From assembly GCF_025024155.1 (NCBI RefSeq), contig NW_026251785.1, forward strand, positions 105,005-169,004: a stretch of 64,000 nucleotides of DNA, written 5' to 3'. The notes under the pieces are model-generated. The model made no database searches and was not told where the DNA came from. It was given only the letters and a program-made list of their open reading frames with translations. This document shows, one piece after another, positions 35,875 through 47,773 of this stretch (positions within the stretch are counted from its first letter, which is position 1; every line of letters starts with the position of its first letter). The translations under genes were made by a program, and so were the position numbers. The DNA is from Gamsiella multidivaricata (lineage: Eukaryota > Mortierellomycota > Mortierellomycetes > Mortierellales > Mortierellaceae).

Positions 35875-36461
35875 AGGAGGGATGACCAAAAAGATGGTTG
35901 CAACCACTCTGGCAGTTTCGAGCGAGGGGCGCTCTAGCTTTCGTAATTCCACCAAGGTCTCCTACCTAATAAATTATATGGGTGTACCGTATTCACATTG
36001 GTGGGCTGTAGAAGGGAGTGAGCTATGTACTTTGTATTCTGAATAAGAGGCTGAACACAGGGGGAGCATGCGGGGAAGAGGAGAGAGAGAGAGAGAAGCG
36101 GTCAAAGCAGCGATCCGAGATAACGGCCCTTTAGTTTGATAGGGCTGCTTGTTTGTCAACGAAGGAAAGAACGTGACAATCTGGGCATCCAATGCGGCGG
36201 TATTGCTTGGCCCAGGGTAAGAGGTGGTGCGAATTGCCAAAGAAAGAAATGAAGCGAAAGAAAATGCCAAGGCTCGTACCAAGATTTCTCTTGGCCTTGG
36301 CTTGCTCTTTCGACCTCTGCTACCCTTGGGTTCTTTCCCTTAAATACCCATACTTCTCTTCTTCTTTTCCCTTATCCTTCCTCATCCATCCCTCGTTGCC
36401 GCCTCTTTCTCTCTCTCTCTCCCTCAACGCAACTTCAACACATCAGATCCAGCAAACAAAC
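35875..36461. other. Intergenic, 587 bp
   Basis: Contains the 3' UTR of the secreted protein (AATAAATT near 35969) and a CT-rich promoter block before 36462. No other feature is seen. Confidence 0.4.
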
Positions 36462-37844
36462 ATGTTCGCCTCACTCGTCGGCCTCATCCACCAGCCCAGC
36501 ATCGCTATCAGAATCCCCAATGACGACTCGACCTTCAACCCAAAGGAATACCCCAGCCTGGTCTTTGTCGCCACTGGAAAAGTCCAGGGCAAGGTCCGTC
36601 TCATCCATGGCACCGAGGACGACTCTGGTCTCGGCATGATCTCAACCCGCATTTGGGTCACAAAGGAGAGCGACAAGGACGAGGTTGCTGTTCGGACATC
36701 CTTCGACAACAAGACACACACCTTCACATTGCAGGTAAAAAAAAGCTCTCTCACACCTCAGTTATAACTACTTCATCCATCCTAGCAACCTTTTTGGACC
36801 CATCCATCAACATATTACTCATTCTGTCTTACTGTTGCATACGTGATGTCCATATCAGGGTCCAACACGCTTCAGTAGTTTCAACATCTACCATGAGACA
36901 ACTATTCAGATCCCAGAGTCATCCAGATACATGGACAGCCTCCGCGTGGAGGCACCAAACTCATCGTTCTCGACCGATAAGCTGGACAACCTAACATGGA
37001 GCAGTGTACAGTCAGATCTCTCCAACTCAACTATCGCCATCCAGTCTCTGCATGCTGATACAATCAACCTCCGCACAAGCAACTCGAGTATCTCTGGAAC
37101 ATTTGTTGCTGGTCACATTAATTTGAACACCTCCAATGGATCCATCTCTGCAAAGCTGCTTGTTCAGGATGCACAGGATGGTCGACAATCCGCGGTAGTG
37201 ACCAAGACATCGAATGCGTCGATCAACCTGCATGTGGATGCTACACCGACAAGGCAGGGACTCTTGATGGAGAACTCGACCAAGAACGGCAAGGTAGTGG
37301 TTGGGACACTCCTGGGAAGGGCATCACGGAACTCTACCATCAGCACAACAACAGTAAATGGAAAGATTGAGTTCAACCTGGATGCCTCACAGAGTGGACA
37401 GGCATTGGAAGTGATCAACAAGACGATGAACGGAAGCATCGTATCTTCGATCATGGTACCAGTACATCAAGAATTTAAGGGACACGCACGATCGTCGAAC
37501 GGTTCTGTTACCGTCAACTTGGTACGCTTCATGGCGTCGATTGACTACAGTTTGTATTCGTCCTTTGTTGAAAGTCGTTCATTATTGCTAACACGAGCCC
37601 TTGTATGTGTTTGAATCGTTTTATTCTCTAGTCGGAGGCGTTCCAGGGTCACTTCGATCTGGAGACAAGCAATAGCCCCGTAGCAGTCGAAGGATCGAAT
37701 CTGCAGTTTGAGCACGACAAGAAGAGTAGTAAGCGGGGCACGCATGGTCAGGGACCTAGTACGATGAAGATTGTCACGTCCAACTCTTCAGCCAACCTGC
37801 GGATCTATCCTGTAGGCGAGAGTCCTGCTACAGACAGAATGTAA
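36462..37844 (+). CDS. Repetitive beta-solenoid-like (adhesin/DUF4097-like) protein
   Basis: Three exons, 36462-36734, 36859-37521 and 37632-37844, join in phase 0 to give 382 residues. The body is a series of imperfect 20-30-residue repeats with the pattern LxTSNSSISGxF / INLNTSNGSISAKL / VVTKTSNASINLHV / MENSTKNGKVVVGT / STTTVNGKIEFNLD / NKTMNGSIVSSI. This is the stacked beta-strand pattern of adhesin-like DUF4097/DUF7330 domains. No signal peptide or membrane anchor is evident, so it is probably intracellular. Fungal relatives exist mostly as uncharacterised proteins; that is recollection of family type, not a search. AATAAA at about 37867 lies 23 bases after the stop; the next gene begins 149 bp on. 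Confidence 0.8.
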
Positions 37845-37993
37845 ATTGTTGGTCTATATGTTCCACAATAAAACAAGGTTGACAGTCAATCCCCTCCAAA
37901 TATTATCTTTTTTTTTTTTTATTATCCCTTTGAGCGACGCATCTCCATCCTACTCCTGTCGCACACCCGCACATCTCATTTACCACACAAGTC

Positions 37994-40900
37994 ATGAACC
38001 ACTTCCAGCTGGAGTCGCAGGTATCGCTGCCAGGGCCCAGTCAGCCAACGCCCGTGGCTGTCTATAAGCACCTCGACACAAACATGCGCTTCGTCTTTAT
38101 CGATATCCCCGGTCCGCAGGCCACCGCCACTATCATTGTCCCCACAGTTGTCAAAGACTCGCGTGGTCTTCCTCACACATTAGAGCACCGTAAGGCGCAG
38201 TAACACCAGCGGTATCATTCGGGAATGGAAAACATGGCAATCGCTGCAGAGGCATCTCTAATAGTCAACATTTGTACAATTGCCTTGGCAATAGTGGTCT
38301 TTTGCGGATCGAAAAATTACCCTAATAGAGGCTACCTCGACTCACTAGCCAACAGATGTCTTTCTACCGGAACTAATGCATATACTGTAAGCCTTTCAGA
38401 CTTTTTTTTTTATTGACCCATGTTTGACCCTCTTCCCCCACACAAGAACTTGATATTGACATTTCTTAACACATTACTGAGAGTAGACAGAGGACTACAC
38501 AGGATACACAATTGCAACAGCAGGACGCGATGGGATGGCCGAGATTCTACCAGTCTTCTTGGACCATGTACTCCACCCGACGCTCAGAGACGACCAGTAT
38601 GTCACAGAAGTATACCATGTCGACGGCGAGGGCAAGCAGCAAGGCGTTGTATTCTCAGAGATGGCGGCCAGAGAGAACTCGGAAGCTGATCTGGTAAGGC
38701 ATCGATAAGGATGTTGCTTCAAGCCCAGCACGCGATCCGGCGTCGACATGTATCTGCTGCTAACATCCGATTGTTTATGATAGCTGGATCTAGGTCTGCG
38801 GCGGCTATTGTATCCAAAATCACAAACATACTACTACGAGTGTGGAGGCTTGACGCCCGAAATTCCCAAGATGACCAACGACGATATCCGCGAATACCAC
38901 AGGAAATTTTACCACCCCTCGAATATGACCATCGTTGTTGCTGGAGATAGTCTTCAGCCCGAGCGGATATTCGATACTCTGATCCAGCAGCACATCCTCA
39001 CCGACAACACCGATGCGATCAATCATGGCACCACTTTTGACATTATCAAGGAAATGGACATCTCCAAGGGCCGCGAGGATGCACCAATCATGTCGAAGGA
39101 TACCAAGCTGACATCAAGGACGATCTACTTTCCTTCGGCTGATGAGGATGTGGGGTCTATAGGCTACGGATGGCTGGGACCAAGCACGTTTGACATCAAG
39201 ACGATGGTTGCCCTTGATATTTTGTTCCGCTTCTTGCACGAGACCTCGGCATCGCTGTTTTCACAGGCATTTGTTGAACGACGGAACCCATTAGGAAGCC
39301 ACGTGGATTTCGATGTGAAGGGCTGTATCGACGCGTCGTTGCTGCTGCTGTTTTCGGGAGTACCTGTCCGCGTAAAGCCGAGTCAGGTGAAACTCAAGAA
39401 CGGTGTGAACGGAGCCGCCTCTGAAGATGAAGTCGAAGACGGAAGCGAGCGGGATGATCAGGAGGAGGAGGAGGAGGAGGAGGAGGAGGAGGAAGACGAC
39501 GAAGAAGACGACGAGGACGAAGGATCGGACGAAGAAGATGAGGATCAGAGTGAAGACGGGGAAACGCAGGAATCAGGATCGAAGGATGAGGATTCTGAGG
39601 ATGAAAACCAGGATCTATTCGAGGCCGGATTCTATCATGGAAAGGTTTTGGAGGTTCTGAGTGACTTTGTCAACAACGGTCTATCCGATATCACGGAGAT
39701 GAGTCGCGTCATCGCCAGACATCGGACGAAAATCAACGAGTCGATCGAGGACGACCCCCATGAGGCAGCGACATCTTACTTGGTCCCCGATATACTCGCT
39801 TACGCCTACTTGGAGAAGGACAAGACAAAGCCAGCGTCGATCGGTACTCGATCTAGTGTCTTCGCCATCATCGACGAACTCGAGACGGTGGGACCTCAGT
39901 TTTGGAGAGATTTAGCTCGTACCTGGCTGCTGGAGCCGCCTATGGTGGAGGTTTTCATGATCCCGGATAGTCGGTTAGGCAAGGCGCTCAAGGCGACTGT
40001 TTCGCAGAAACAGCGGGAAATCATGAATTCATTTGGCAAAGAGGGGTTGGCAAAACAAGGAGTCATGGTGGCAGAAGCTGTAGAGGCAAACAAGGTCAAT
40101 ATGACGCCAGAGATCATCGCTACCATGCCTCCAATTCCGGACGCATCCAAGGTTCCAACCATCCCGATCACTTCCCACTATGTTGCTGCAAAAAGTGGTC
40201 AAAAGGACGATTCAAGGCCCTTCAAGTTGGTTCAAGTGGTCGAGACAAACACGTTCTTTACGCATGTCAAGCTGTGTCTGCCTCTGGTACATCTGGACGA
40301 GGACCTCCGGCCTTATCTCGTCCTATTTCAGGAACTTGTCTTTCAGTCTTCGTGCACTATTCCCAAGTATGCAGAGGAGGGATCAGACGAAATCGTTTTT
40401 GAGCACCTGGATTATCAGTCGGTCGTGACACTCGTTGCCAATACATTTGTGTCGCATGAGGCTGCGGTTGGGTTCGGGAACGACATTTTTGCGTGCTCAT
40501 GGTTGTCAGAGCTCTTCGTCCTGGCTTGTTCTGCTGAACGATCGAAATTCAAGGAGCAGTGCGAGCTTTTACTTAGAGTCTTGATGTTCACGGAATTTAC
40601 GGAGGATCGCATCCTGACAGTGGCCAAGAACTTGGTGACACAAATTACGGAGCTGAAGCGCGATGGAGGAGATATGTTGGCGATGGTTAGCACTAGGATG
40701 ACGACGCCTATTCGTGGATTTGAGTTGTCGACAGGATATTGCCGAAAGGCGGACACGACGCCAAAGGCTAAGATTCAACCTTCTCAACTGGAGTCTCCAA
40801 CGGCAGTTCTCGGCAACGATATGGCGATCTCGGTCTTCCGTCAAGAACCGTTCTTGAAAAGGATAGTCCAGGAGTTGAAGCAAAAGACGGATCAAGTGCC

Positions 40901-42272
40901 GAAGATCCTTGCGAAGCTTGAGAAAATCAAACAGGCGATGCTCGGGTCCATGTCCGAGGTGATGTTGAACTCAAAAAGGAATGGGAACACGTTTGCAGCG
41001 GGCTTTGCTCAGGTCGGTGTCCCCATTGGATTCGGTACAGGACCCTTTGCAGGATCTGAGACGAGTGATCCAGTCAAGATGTTATCTGAGGTTTGGGACC
41101 AGGCACATGAACTCTACCAGGCCACTTCCGGACTGACCTTGAACAACACTGCAGCGATGGTAAACTCTAAGAAGCGGAAACCGTCTGAACCCTTCCATCA
41201 ACAGCAGGACCAGCCAAGCGTACGGATATTCAAGGACGAAGTAGAGGCGACGATCAAGGCTTCGCATTTGACCCTGGATGACAAATACTCAAATCACGAC
41301 ACGGTGAACAGGATTTCTGGACTTCAGCCCTTTCCATTTCCCAGAACGCCTTACCGGCCCCTAGCTGCGGGTGAGGGTTCTCCGAACAGCGTCCTTATCC
41401 CGATGAAGTCCATCACGTCTTCTTATCTGGTCTCGATCGTTCCATGCGACATTGTCTATTACCCAGACTTGGCGACAGAGGAGAACCATATAGATCAATA
41501 TGCAACGCTACTGCTGTGCGAGATCCTCTCCCGTAGCGAAGGACCTCTTTACTCTGCGATTCGTGGTCAGGGTTATGCATACGGATGTTCGGTCTCGGTA
41601 TATCTCTGGACGGCCCAGATGGCATTCGAAGTCCGTGAGGCGATGGATCCTGTGAAGGCGTATGATGCGTTTTTGGACATTATTCGACAGATGGACACGG
41701 ACTGGGAAGGCGTTGTTGGCGACCAGTTTGAAATCGAGACCGCGATGGCCTCACAGGCATACCAGACATGCATGGAAAAAGCTACCGCCGGTGGAGCACT
41801 CTCGTGGCTCCTACGTGGAGCTGTTCGGGTATGTAGTATGGTCTCTCCGCTCGATGGTTTTGGTAACGATGCATTGAAAAGCCCATGTTCTAACGCTTCT
41901 TATTCTATCCACATCATTATGTTCCTTCTTTCAATATAGGGCCACACCACCATTGAAGCCTTGACAAAGAATGGTAGCTACCTATACAAGGTCGGAGTGC
42001 CGGATCTGAAGCGTGTGTATAACAAGTACTTCAAGCAGTTCCTCAACGGTCGCCAAGGATTGACAACTGTCCTGCTAACGCCCCCTTCACCCCCAGAATC
42101 GATCAAGACTCATTTCGCACAGTACGGGATTGACTTTGAGGAGGCAGCGCTGCAGGATTTTGACATCGAACCGACGTTTGATTTTGTGGCCTCGCGCATT
42201 GTTTCTCCCACAGGGACTACCGCCCCTGGATCACCATTGTCCTCATCCTACTCGGCCTCACCCGTCCTTTAG
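37994..42272 (+). CDS. M16-family zinc metallopeptidase (YOL098C/C05D11.1-like)
   Basis: Five exons, 37994-38189, 38295-38386, 38487-38693, 38784-41828 and 41940-42272, join in phase to give 1290 residues. The inverted zinc motif HTLEH (residues 61-65) is split by intron 1 just after its last histidine. FCGSKNYPNRGYLDSL and NAYTTEDYTGYTIATAG follow, as in M16 peptidases. Glu159 (SEMAARENSE), about 94 residues on, fits the third zinc ligand with presequence-protease-like spacing. The order of homologous lobes (four M16 folds) matches the large single-chain M16C-like proteins; no mitochondrial signal is clear. A very acidic insert (about 381-440, with a run of 11 Glu) lies between lobes 1 and 2. 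The substrate is unknown. The C-terminus is Ser/Pro rich. Confidence 0.92.
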
Positions 42273-42370
42273 AGCACATAGACCGTTCGATAGATTACCC
42301 GTTTTTCTTCGTTGTCATCATAAATAATATCCTGTTGAGGTAAACTGCAATGCCATAAAGCATTTTTATT

Positions 42371-45300
42371 TCAGTGCGCTTCGATCATGGCTCGCACTCT
42401 AAACCAGCACTCTGAACCGGCATGTTGATATGCTCTTTCAACGTTCTCGAACGCGGTCTTGACGGGCTCATACCCGATTCCCTGTGCAACAACTAGGACT
42501 CCCACAAGTCGGAGCAGCTCGTCCTCAAACGTGACAATCTCGCCAGAATCATTCCCGGTTTCTGCAGCTGATGACGCTGGAGGTGACGGTATCGTTGTTG
42601 ACACGATCAGGCAGGCCAGGATCCACTCAAAGTATTGGACCTGCAGTTTGACAAGCGTGGCAGAGAGAGCATCGGTGATCCATGCGTCCAGCGCCCCGGC
42701 TTGGTTCGCTCTGGTCAGGTATTGAAGAATAAAAATAAGCACCTTGAAGGGGGCATGGCAAATCGTACGGGAATCTTCCACCTGCTTGGCCAATGCCAGG
42801 GCTTCCTCGTCCGTAGGCTCCTTGGCCCACTCGGAAGATCGTGGCTCGGTTTGGTGCTGATCCTGCTCTTCAACAGTGACGCCTTCCATAGGCGTCTTCT
42901 CATCCTGCTCCTGCTTAGTTGTCGCATCGGCCTCTGTTGGTGCTCCTGCAGCTGTTGTCGCAGCGCCAGCCTCTCCAGAGATCCCGGCCCCCTCGTCATC
43001 CTCCTTCTCCTCTTTCGTCGCAGTTTCTCCGCCAATCTCCATCTTTTTGTTCTTATTGGCCTGTCCACGTCCTGTCCTATTCGGATCCTCATCCATATTC
43101 ACATCCCCGTCCCCTGGCGTCTCGCCGCTGCCACCTGCATCTGCGTGGTGTCCGTTTTGCATCATATGTATCAGTCTGCGTTTCATCTCTTTGCGCCTCT
43201 TCTTCCCCCGTTTGCGGTCAGTCTTGATCGTCAGTTCCTCAATTTCGTTGCCGTGGACGACAGTAGCCAACATCATAGCCGTCTCCGCTGTCGATTGCGT
43301 CAATAACTCCTGTTCGTGCTGCGTCGTCTGCTGCGTCGTCTCCAGATCCTTGGGTTCCAGGTACAACATGCCTGCGATTCGACCGGCCACCCGCTTGGAT
43401 TGAAACATGGCCAGGATCGCATAGAAGGGGCTCACGCGGCGGTTGTATAGGTTGCGGACACGTCGTTTCTTGGCACCCCCAAGTGCCGCAGATGTACGGA
43501 AAGTGGATGCCACGACTGGCACGGTTGCTGCTGCCGCTGTGGCTGGGATGGTAGCTGGAGCTGGAGCTGTGGATGATGACGAAGAGAACGGTGCTAATGA
43601 TGTCCCTGCGGGTGCTCCTAGCACCGGTGTACCGGCTACGCCTGCTTTAGAGGCGATGGATACAAGATTTGCATTCTTCACTCCCTCGCTATCCTGCACT
43701 GGGATTTCAATTGGCTCGATCCACTTTTTCGATCCGGACTCCAGATACGTGCTGCTTTCCTCTGGCTTGATGACCAGGCTGACCAGGGCGCCCATTACTG
43801 TCTCCATAATCCATCCTCCCGTCCGGATCCCCGTTCGGCTTGATCCCATAGCAAGCTCGGTCGACGACGATGCTGACGCTTTCTTCAAGAACTTCTTCAG
43901 ATCAAATCCTGGCGCCTGATCTTCCACATCCGTGTCCTTCTCACGTCCCTGATTGCCTTCCCAACACATGTAGTCGATGAGCATCTGGTCCAGCAAAAAC
44001 TTCTGATCACTTGGATACACGGCTTTGATTAGACCAACCAGCTTTTCAGAAAATACGGCGCCGTCCATCCGACCGAGGAGAGAGATCCAGCGCTCGAGCT
44101 CTGATTCGACCTGAGCGGCATGTTTAGCAGGGAACTGTGCCAGCTGGGTCTGTCCGATGATGGGAGACCAAAGTGGGTTGTTGATTTTCGCCTGCTGCTG
44201 TGCGTTGGCGCTGCTGGTCAGTGAGGATGTCACGGGTGTCGGTTGTGGTGCAGAGGACGTTGGCGAGGGGTATCCTGCAAGGGCTTGGTCGAGATAGTAA
44301 GAGGATGATCTGAGCGTAGCCTCCGGGTTGCTGCCTGCTACTACTGCTACTGCTGATACTGCTGATGTTGCTTCTGTAGTAGTTGAGAGGTTCGAGACTG
44401 GTGACGAAGATCCTAGAGATGTCGACGGCGATCCTTGACCTCCCGCAGTCGCTCCCAATAAAGATGTTACCAGCGGTGATTCGATGCCACCACTACTTTT
44501 AAATCTCTTTCTACTCACAGGGTCTAGTGAATCTGCGCCTACCGTGCCTCCGACACCGGCCCCAATTCCTGCTCGCTTGATACCTCTGTCAGCGCCTGCT
44601 CCAGCCTGTCCTGACCTTGACTGCAACTTAGTGTCGGCAGCAACCTCTTGGTGGTAAAGACCCTGCAGCTTGGGGAGGCTACGTCCACGATCTGTCTCGA
44701 AGAAGATCTCCAAAGCGATGCATGCCTTCGAAAGCGTTAGCGCCAACTGATGACAGGATCTCTCAATCTCCTGCTCGTCTTCATGGTCGTTCATACTCGT
44801 CGCTGTCGTCGTCATATTAGTACCACCGCCTGCGGAGGAGCTAAGACCAAGTTCTCGAGCACCGTTGCCACTGTTGCTGCTGCTACTGTTGTTGCTGGAT
44901 TTGGCATACCGACGGCAGGCGATTAGCGTCTGTACCAAAGCCATAACCGCCCGCCTTGCCAGTGCGGAATTCGACCGCCATTCAAAATCCAATGCTTCCA
45001 CCAAATCGCCCGGTAAGTCGCGGTCGAACCCGCGCTGCGGCCCATACTCCAGATATGCATCGATGAATACCAGAACTATGATCTCTGGACACGCGGATTT
45101 CAGAAAGTTAAGTTGCCATGGCAGAACTCCTGTTCGCAGTCGTGATGGCTTGTGCCGCTGTGCTGCTTTGCTGTTGCTGCCCGATGTGCTCCCCGGTGTG
45201 CATTTCTGCTTATAGAACTTGTACAACTCCCATAAAAGCGGCTCACTGTCCCCTTTCTCCGCAATTGCATCGCCCATTCTTCTCTTCCTACTCTGCTTGA

Positions 45301-45619
45301 CAGCGGTTCTCAGGATGCGCGGCATCCCCGTTTCCGTGAGTAAAGCCGCTGCTTTTGCGGCTACTGCAGCAGTTGAGAACATAGAGACCGATGACACGCC
45401 ACTGGCGGGTTTCTTCGCGAGAACTGTTGCAATATCGGCGGCAAATCCGGCATTATGACACTCGGACCCTAGGTGAACCCAAGTTGACCGCGGTATCCGG
45501 GACAGCTGCGCCTGAAGCGACACAGGATCATTGGTCAATGGGGCCGTTGATACCGGGGATGCGTTCTGAAGCAGGGAAGCAAGTGATGCAGGCAGGAGGT
45601 CGTATGTACTGGCAGGCAT
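42371..45619 (-). CDS. Large uncharacterised helical protein
   Basis: A single 1082-residue open frame on the minus strand without introns, rare for its length here. I do not recognise the family. Helical segments with conserved-looking aromatics occur at residues 160-230 (LPWQLNFLKSACPEIIVLV, FEWRSNSALARRAVMALV), 490-560 (WISLLGRMDGAVFSEKL, FLLDQMLIDYMCWEG), 725-760 (RVSPFYAILAMFQSKRVAG) and the C-terminus (APFKVLIFILQYLTRANQ, YFEWILACLIVSTT). Between these lie low-complexity stretches rich in Ser/Thr/Ala and a basic KRGKKRRKEMKRR patch (about 805) followed by an acidic/Gln/Thr linker. The layout resembles a scaffold or Mediator-like subunit, but that is only an impression. The stop TGA overlaps AATAAA. 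It converges with the metallopeptidase gene, 98 bp apart. Confidence 0.8.
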   Translation of the reverse strand: MPASTYDLLPASLASLLQNASPVSTAPLTNDPVSLQAQLSRIPRSTWVHLGSECHNAGFAADIATVLAKKPASGVSSVSMFSTAAVAAKAAALLTETGMPRILRTAVKQSRKRRMGDAIAEKGDSEPLLWELYKFYKQKCTPGSTSGSNSKAAQRHKPSRLRTGVLPWQLNFLKSACPEIIVLVFIDAYLEYGPQRGFDRDLPGDLVEALDFEWRSNSALARRAVMALVQTLIACRRYAKSSNNSSSSNSGNGARELGLSSSAGGGTNMTTTATSMNDHEDEQEIERSCHQLALTLSKACIALEIFFETDRGRSLPKLQGLYHQEVAADTKLQSRSGQAGAGADRGIKRAGIGAGVGGTVGADSLDPVSRKRFKSSGGIESPLVTSLLGATAGGQGSPSTSLGSSSPVSNLSTTTEATSAVSAVAVVAGSNPEATLRSSSYYLDQALAGYPSPTSSAPQPTPVTSSLTSSANAQQQAKINNPLWSPIIGQTQLAQFPAKHAAQVESELERWISLLGRMDGAVFSEKLVGLIKAVYPSDQKFLLDQMLIDYMCWEGNQGREKDTDVEDQAPGFDLKKFLKKASASSSTELAMGSSRTGIRTGGWIMETVMGALVSLVIKPEESSTYLESGSKKWIEPIEIPVQDSEGVKNANLVSIASKAGVAGTPVLGAPAGTSLAPFSSSSSTAPAPATIPATAAAATVPVVASTFRTSAALGGAKKRRVRNLYNRRVSPFYAILAMFQSKRVAGRIAGMLYLEPKDLETTQQTTQHEQELLTQSTAETAMMLATVVHGNEIEELTIKTDRKRGKKRRKEMKRRLIHMMQNGHHADAGGSGETPGDGDVNMDEDPNRTGRGQANKNKKMEIGGETATKEEKEDDEGAGISGEAGAATTAAGAPTEADATTKQEQDEKTPMEGVTVEEQDQHQTEPRSSEWAKEPTDEEALALAKQVEDSRTICHAPFKVLIFILQYLTRANQAGALDAWITDALSATLVKLQVQYFEWILACLIVSTTIPSPPASSAAETGNDSGEIVTFEDELLRLVGVLVVAQGIGYEPVKTAFENVERAYQHAGSECWFRVRAMIEAH

Positions 45620-45990
45620 ATTGGGCGATGCGTTTTGGGCACACTAGGGCCAAAGTGTAAAAAGTGGGATAGGTGCCTGAAAAACTGACCAAATTGAAAG
45701 TTGGTCAATACGAATTTTGCAAACCCACGGCGAGACAAAGAACCAAGGAGTTGTGGTTCACCTGTTGGTAACGCGATTCTGGTTGATTCGCGACTCGATA
45801 TTAGAGATGGAGATGACGGGTGCTTAGCAATTGCATTCTTGAGCAAAGCGATCTCGTTGAACCTCAAGGCCCAACTGATCACGTGCGGTCATCTCGGAAA
45901 AGATGCTTCAAGCACAGCATTTTTTAATTTTTTAGAGACGATCACCTTTATTGGAAGAAGATGGAGTGGATCGATAGCACTATCGTTCGT

Positions 45991-47203
45991 TCACCTAAAG
46001 ACATCCGTATTCCTGAAGCTCGAGTTATCCTTCAGCGCATCGTTATGGGTCTTGTACTCCATGATTGTATCCGCAGGCAAGTTTAGCACTCGTTTCATCG
46101 TATCCCGGATCTTCAGATTGATCCGCCCCTCATGCGCCGACTGATTCCATAATGACAGGATGTCCTCGCTTCCACGGATCGACAGAACGGCTCCACAGAT
46201 CTCGGTCCCAACTTCAAATTGATCCCCAATGACTGCTATCACCAAATCCTCCCAGTACCGGCTCGCCAGACCCTTCTTCAGGCGCACGATCCATTTCCCT
46301 CCGTGGATATTGGTTTCATCCTCCCATACAGGACGCACACCTTGCTTGAACAGGTGGTAATCGCTCACAGTCGGCAGCTCATGCGGTCGCTTCAAGTGAG
46401 AATATACTGCCCAAAAATCTTCTGCCTAGATCATTAGCAGGCACGAAATAGAAAATTGATGGTAAGTGTCGTCGTACTTATAATTCGTAGATCCCTATGT
46501 GCTTTCAAATTAATAAAAGCTGAAGGATCGAAGCCTCCTCACCGATCCAAAGGTTGCAATCTTTTTCATCGCGCCCTCATAGTTCAGAATCTTGCTGCCA
46601 GGAGCACGATGCATGAACCAAAACACCCAGTTGAAGTGCAATGGGTGCCGTGACACGATCCCCGTCGATCCCAAGGCCGTGCTGCCCACAGATCCTGATG
46701 CAGATCCACTCAGCGAGCCTCCTCCTCCTGGCCCTAAGCCAGATCCAGATCCCGAGCCTGAAATGGCGGCCAACCCGCTCGAGTTCCCTGCAACAGACAG
46801 CACTCCTGATTTGGATCCATGCCCAGATTCGACTCTGATGTTACTATTGCTGGTATTGCTAAAGTCCGCAGAGGTGATAGTATGGCTGGTACTGGAAATG
46901 ATTGATGCGGAAAGAGGTGCCGAGGAGGATGCAGAAATCGAAGTTGTTGACACCAAGGACAAATTCTGACGCTGCAGCTGAACGAGCTTTGAACTCCCTG
47001 TCGCTGCTGTTGGTGCATTCTCGCTCTGAACACGAGGTCTAGCATGAGATTGTGGGAAAAAAAATCGACAAGTCAGCGCCAATTTAGAGTTTTGGGCAGT
47101 AAACAAGCACAAAAGCAGATCTGCCAGGCGCCCTCATGGCGATCCAAGGAAGGAAGTGATTTCGAGAAGGTTACGTTTTGCGGGGTCCCCATGCGGCATC
47201 CAT
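45991..47203 (-). CDS. EIF4E2: eIF4E type 2 (4EHP-like) cap-binding protein
   Basis: Three exons, 47203-47175, 47038-46543 and 46425-45991, join in phase to give 319 residues. The first 125 residues are a Ser/Gly-rich disordered tail. The eIF4E fold begins at HPLHFNWVFWFMHRAPG and runs through NYEGAMKKIATFGS, AEDFWAVYSHLKRPHELP, VWEDETN (cap-stacking Trp with Glu), GGKWIVRLKKGLASRYWEDLVIAVIG and TEICGAVLSIRGSEDILSLWN to LPADTIMEYKTHNDALK. The Tyr in NYEGAMKKI stands where class I proteins have the first cap-stacking Trp, as in human 4EHP, so it is class II. 4EHP proteins bind the mRNA cap without supporting eIF4G and usually repress translation. The first exon codes only nine and two-thirds residues; its ATG and donor (GTAACC) fit the frame. 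Confidence 0.92.
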
Positions 47204-47773
47204 AATGGTTGAATGTTTTGAGGAGGTGGGAGGGAAAGGCTGCAGTTGTCGGGAGAGTATTCTGAGGGAAGAATGAAAACTGAATCGATGAGAAACGAGC
47301 GCTCGTGAACTGGTTGATTCGTGACCTATGCATTCAAGAGCGAAAATGGCAAAAGTTGATCAGCTGCAAGCTCCTCCCAAATGGACGAATGCGTCCCAGT
47401 GCGGCTCGTTATTGTTGAGTGGATAGTATGCAGAGAAGAAAGCTGGGCCACACCTGCGACAAACGACCTTGACGAGAAGCAGAAAGGTTTCTCAGTTTAC
47501 AAGGGAAAGGAGTCAGAGAGAGCTGAGTGGGTTCTCAGCGGATCGAGTGCTAGTGAGCGTGGCCAGTAATGCGAACGATGGATACAATGGCGAGGCCGCG
47601 TTGAAGACGAGTGCACGAAAGAACGAAAGCGTTTTAATATTGTTGCTGTGGATCTGTGAGTGTGGGCAAGTGAGTTTAGTTCAGAGAGAACAGAGGGGCA
47701 GAAAATACATCTTTAAACTACGACTGGTCACAGGGGAAAGACGCGCTCTGCTGCATGCAAAGCCGCGTCCAAG
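47204..47773. other. Intergenic between tandem minus-strand genes
   Basis: 570 bp holding the promoter of the eIF4E-type gene and the 3' flank of the dehydrogenase. Nothing else is recognised. Confidence 0.4.

Noticed and set aside
46592..46969. Asp/Pro-rich frame on the plus strand inside the eIF4E-type gene
   Set aside because: It is the complement of the Ser/Gly repeat region of the real exon, giving a long biased frame by composition only.
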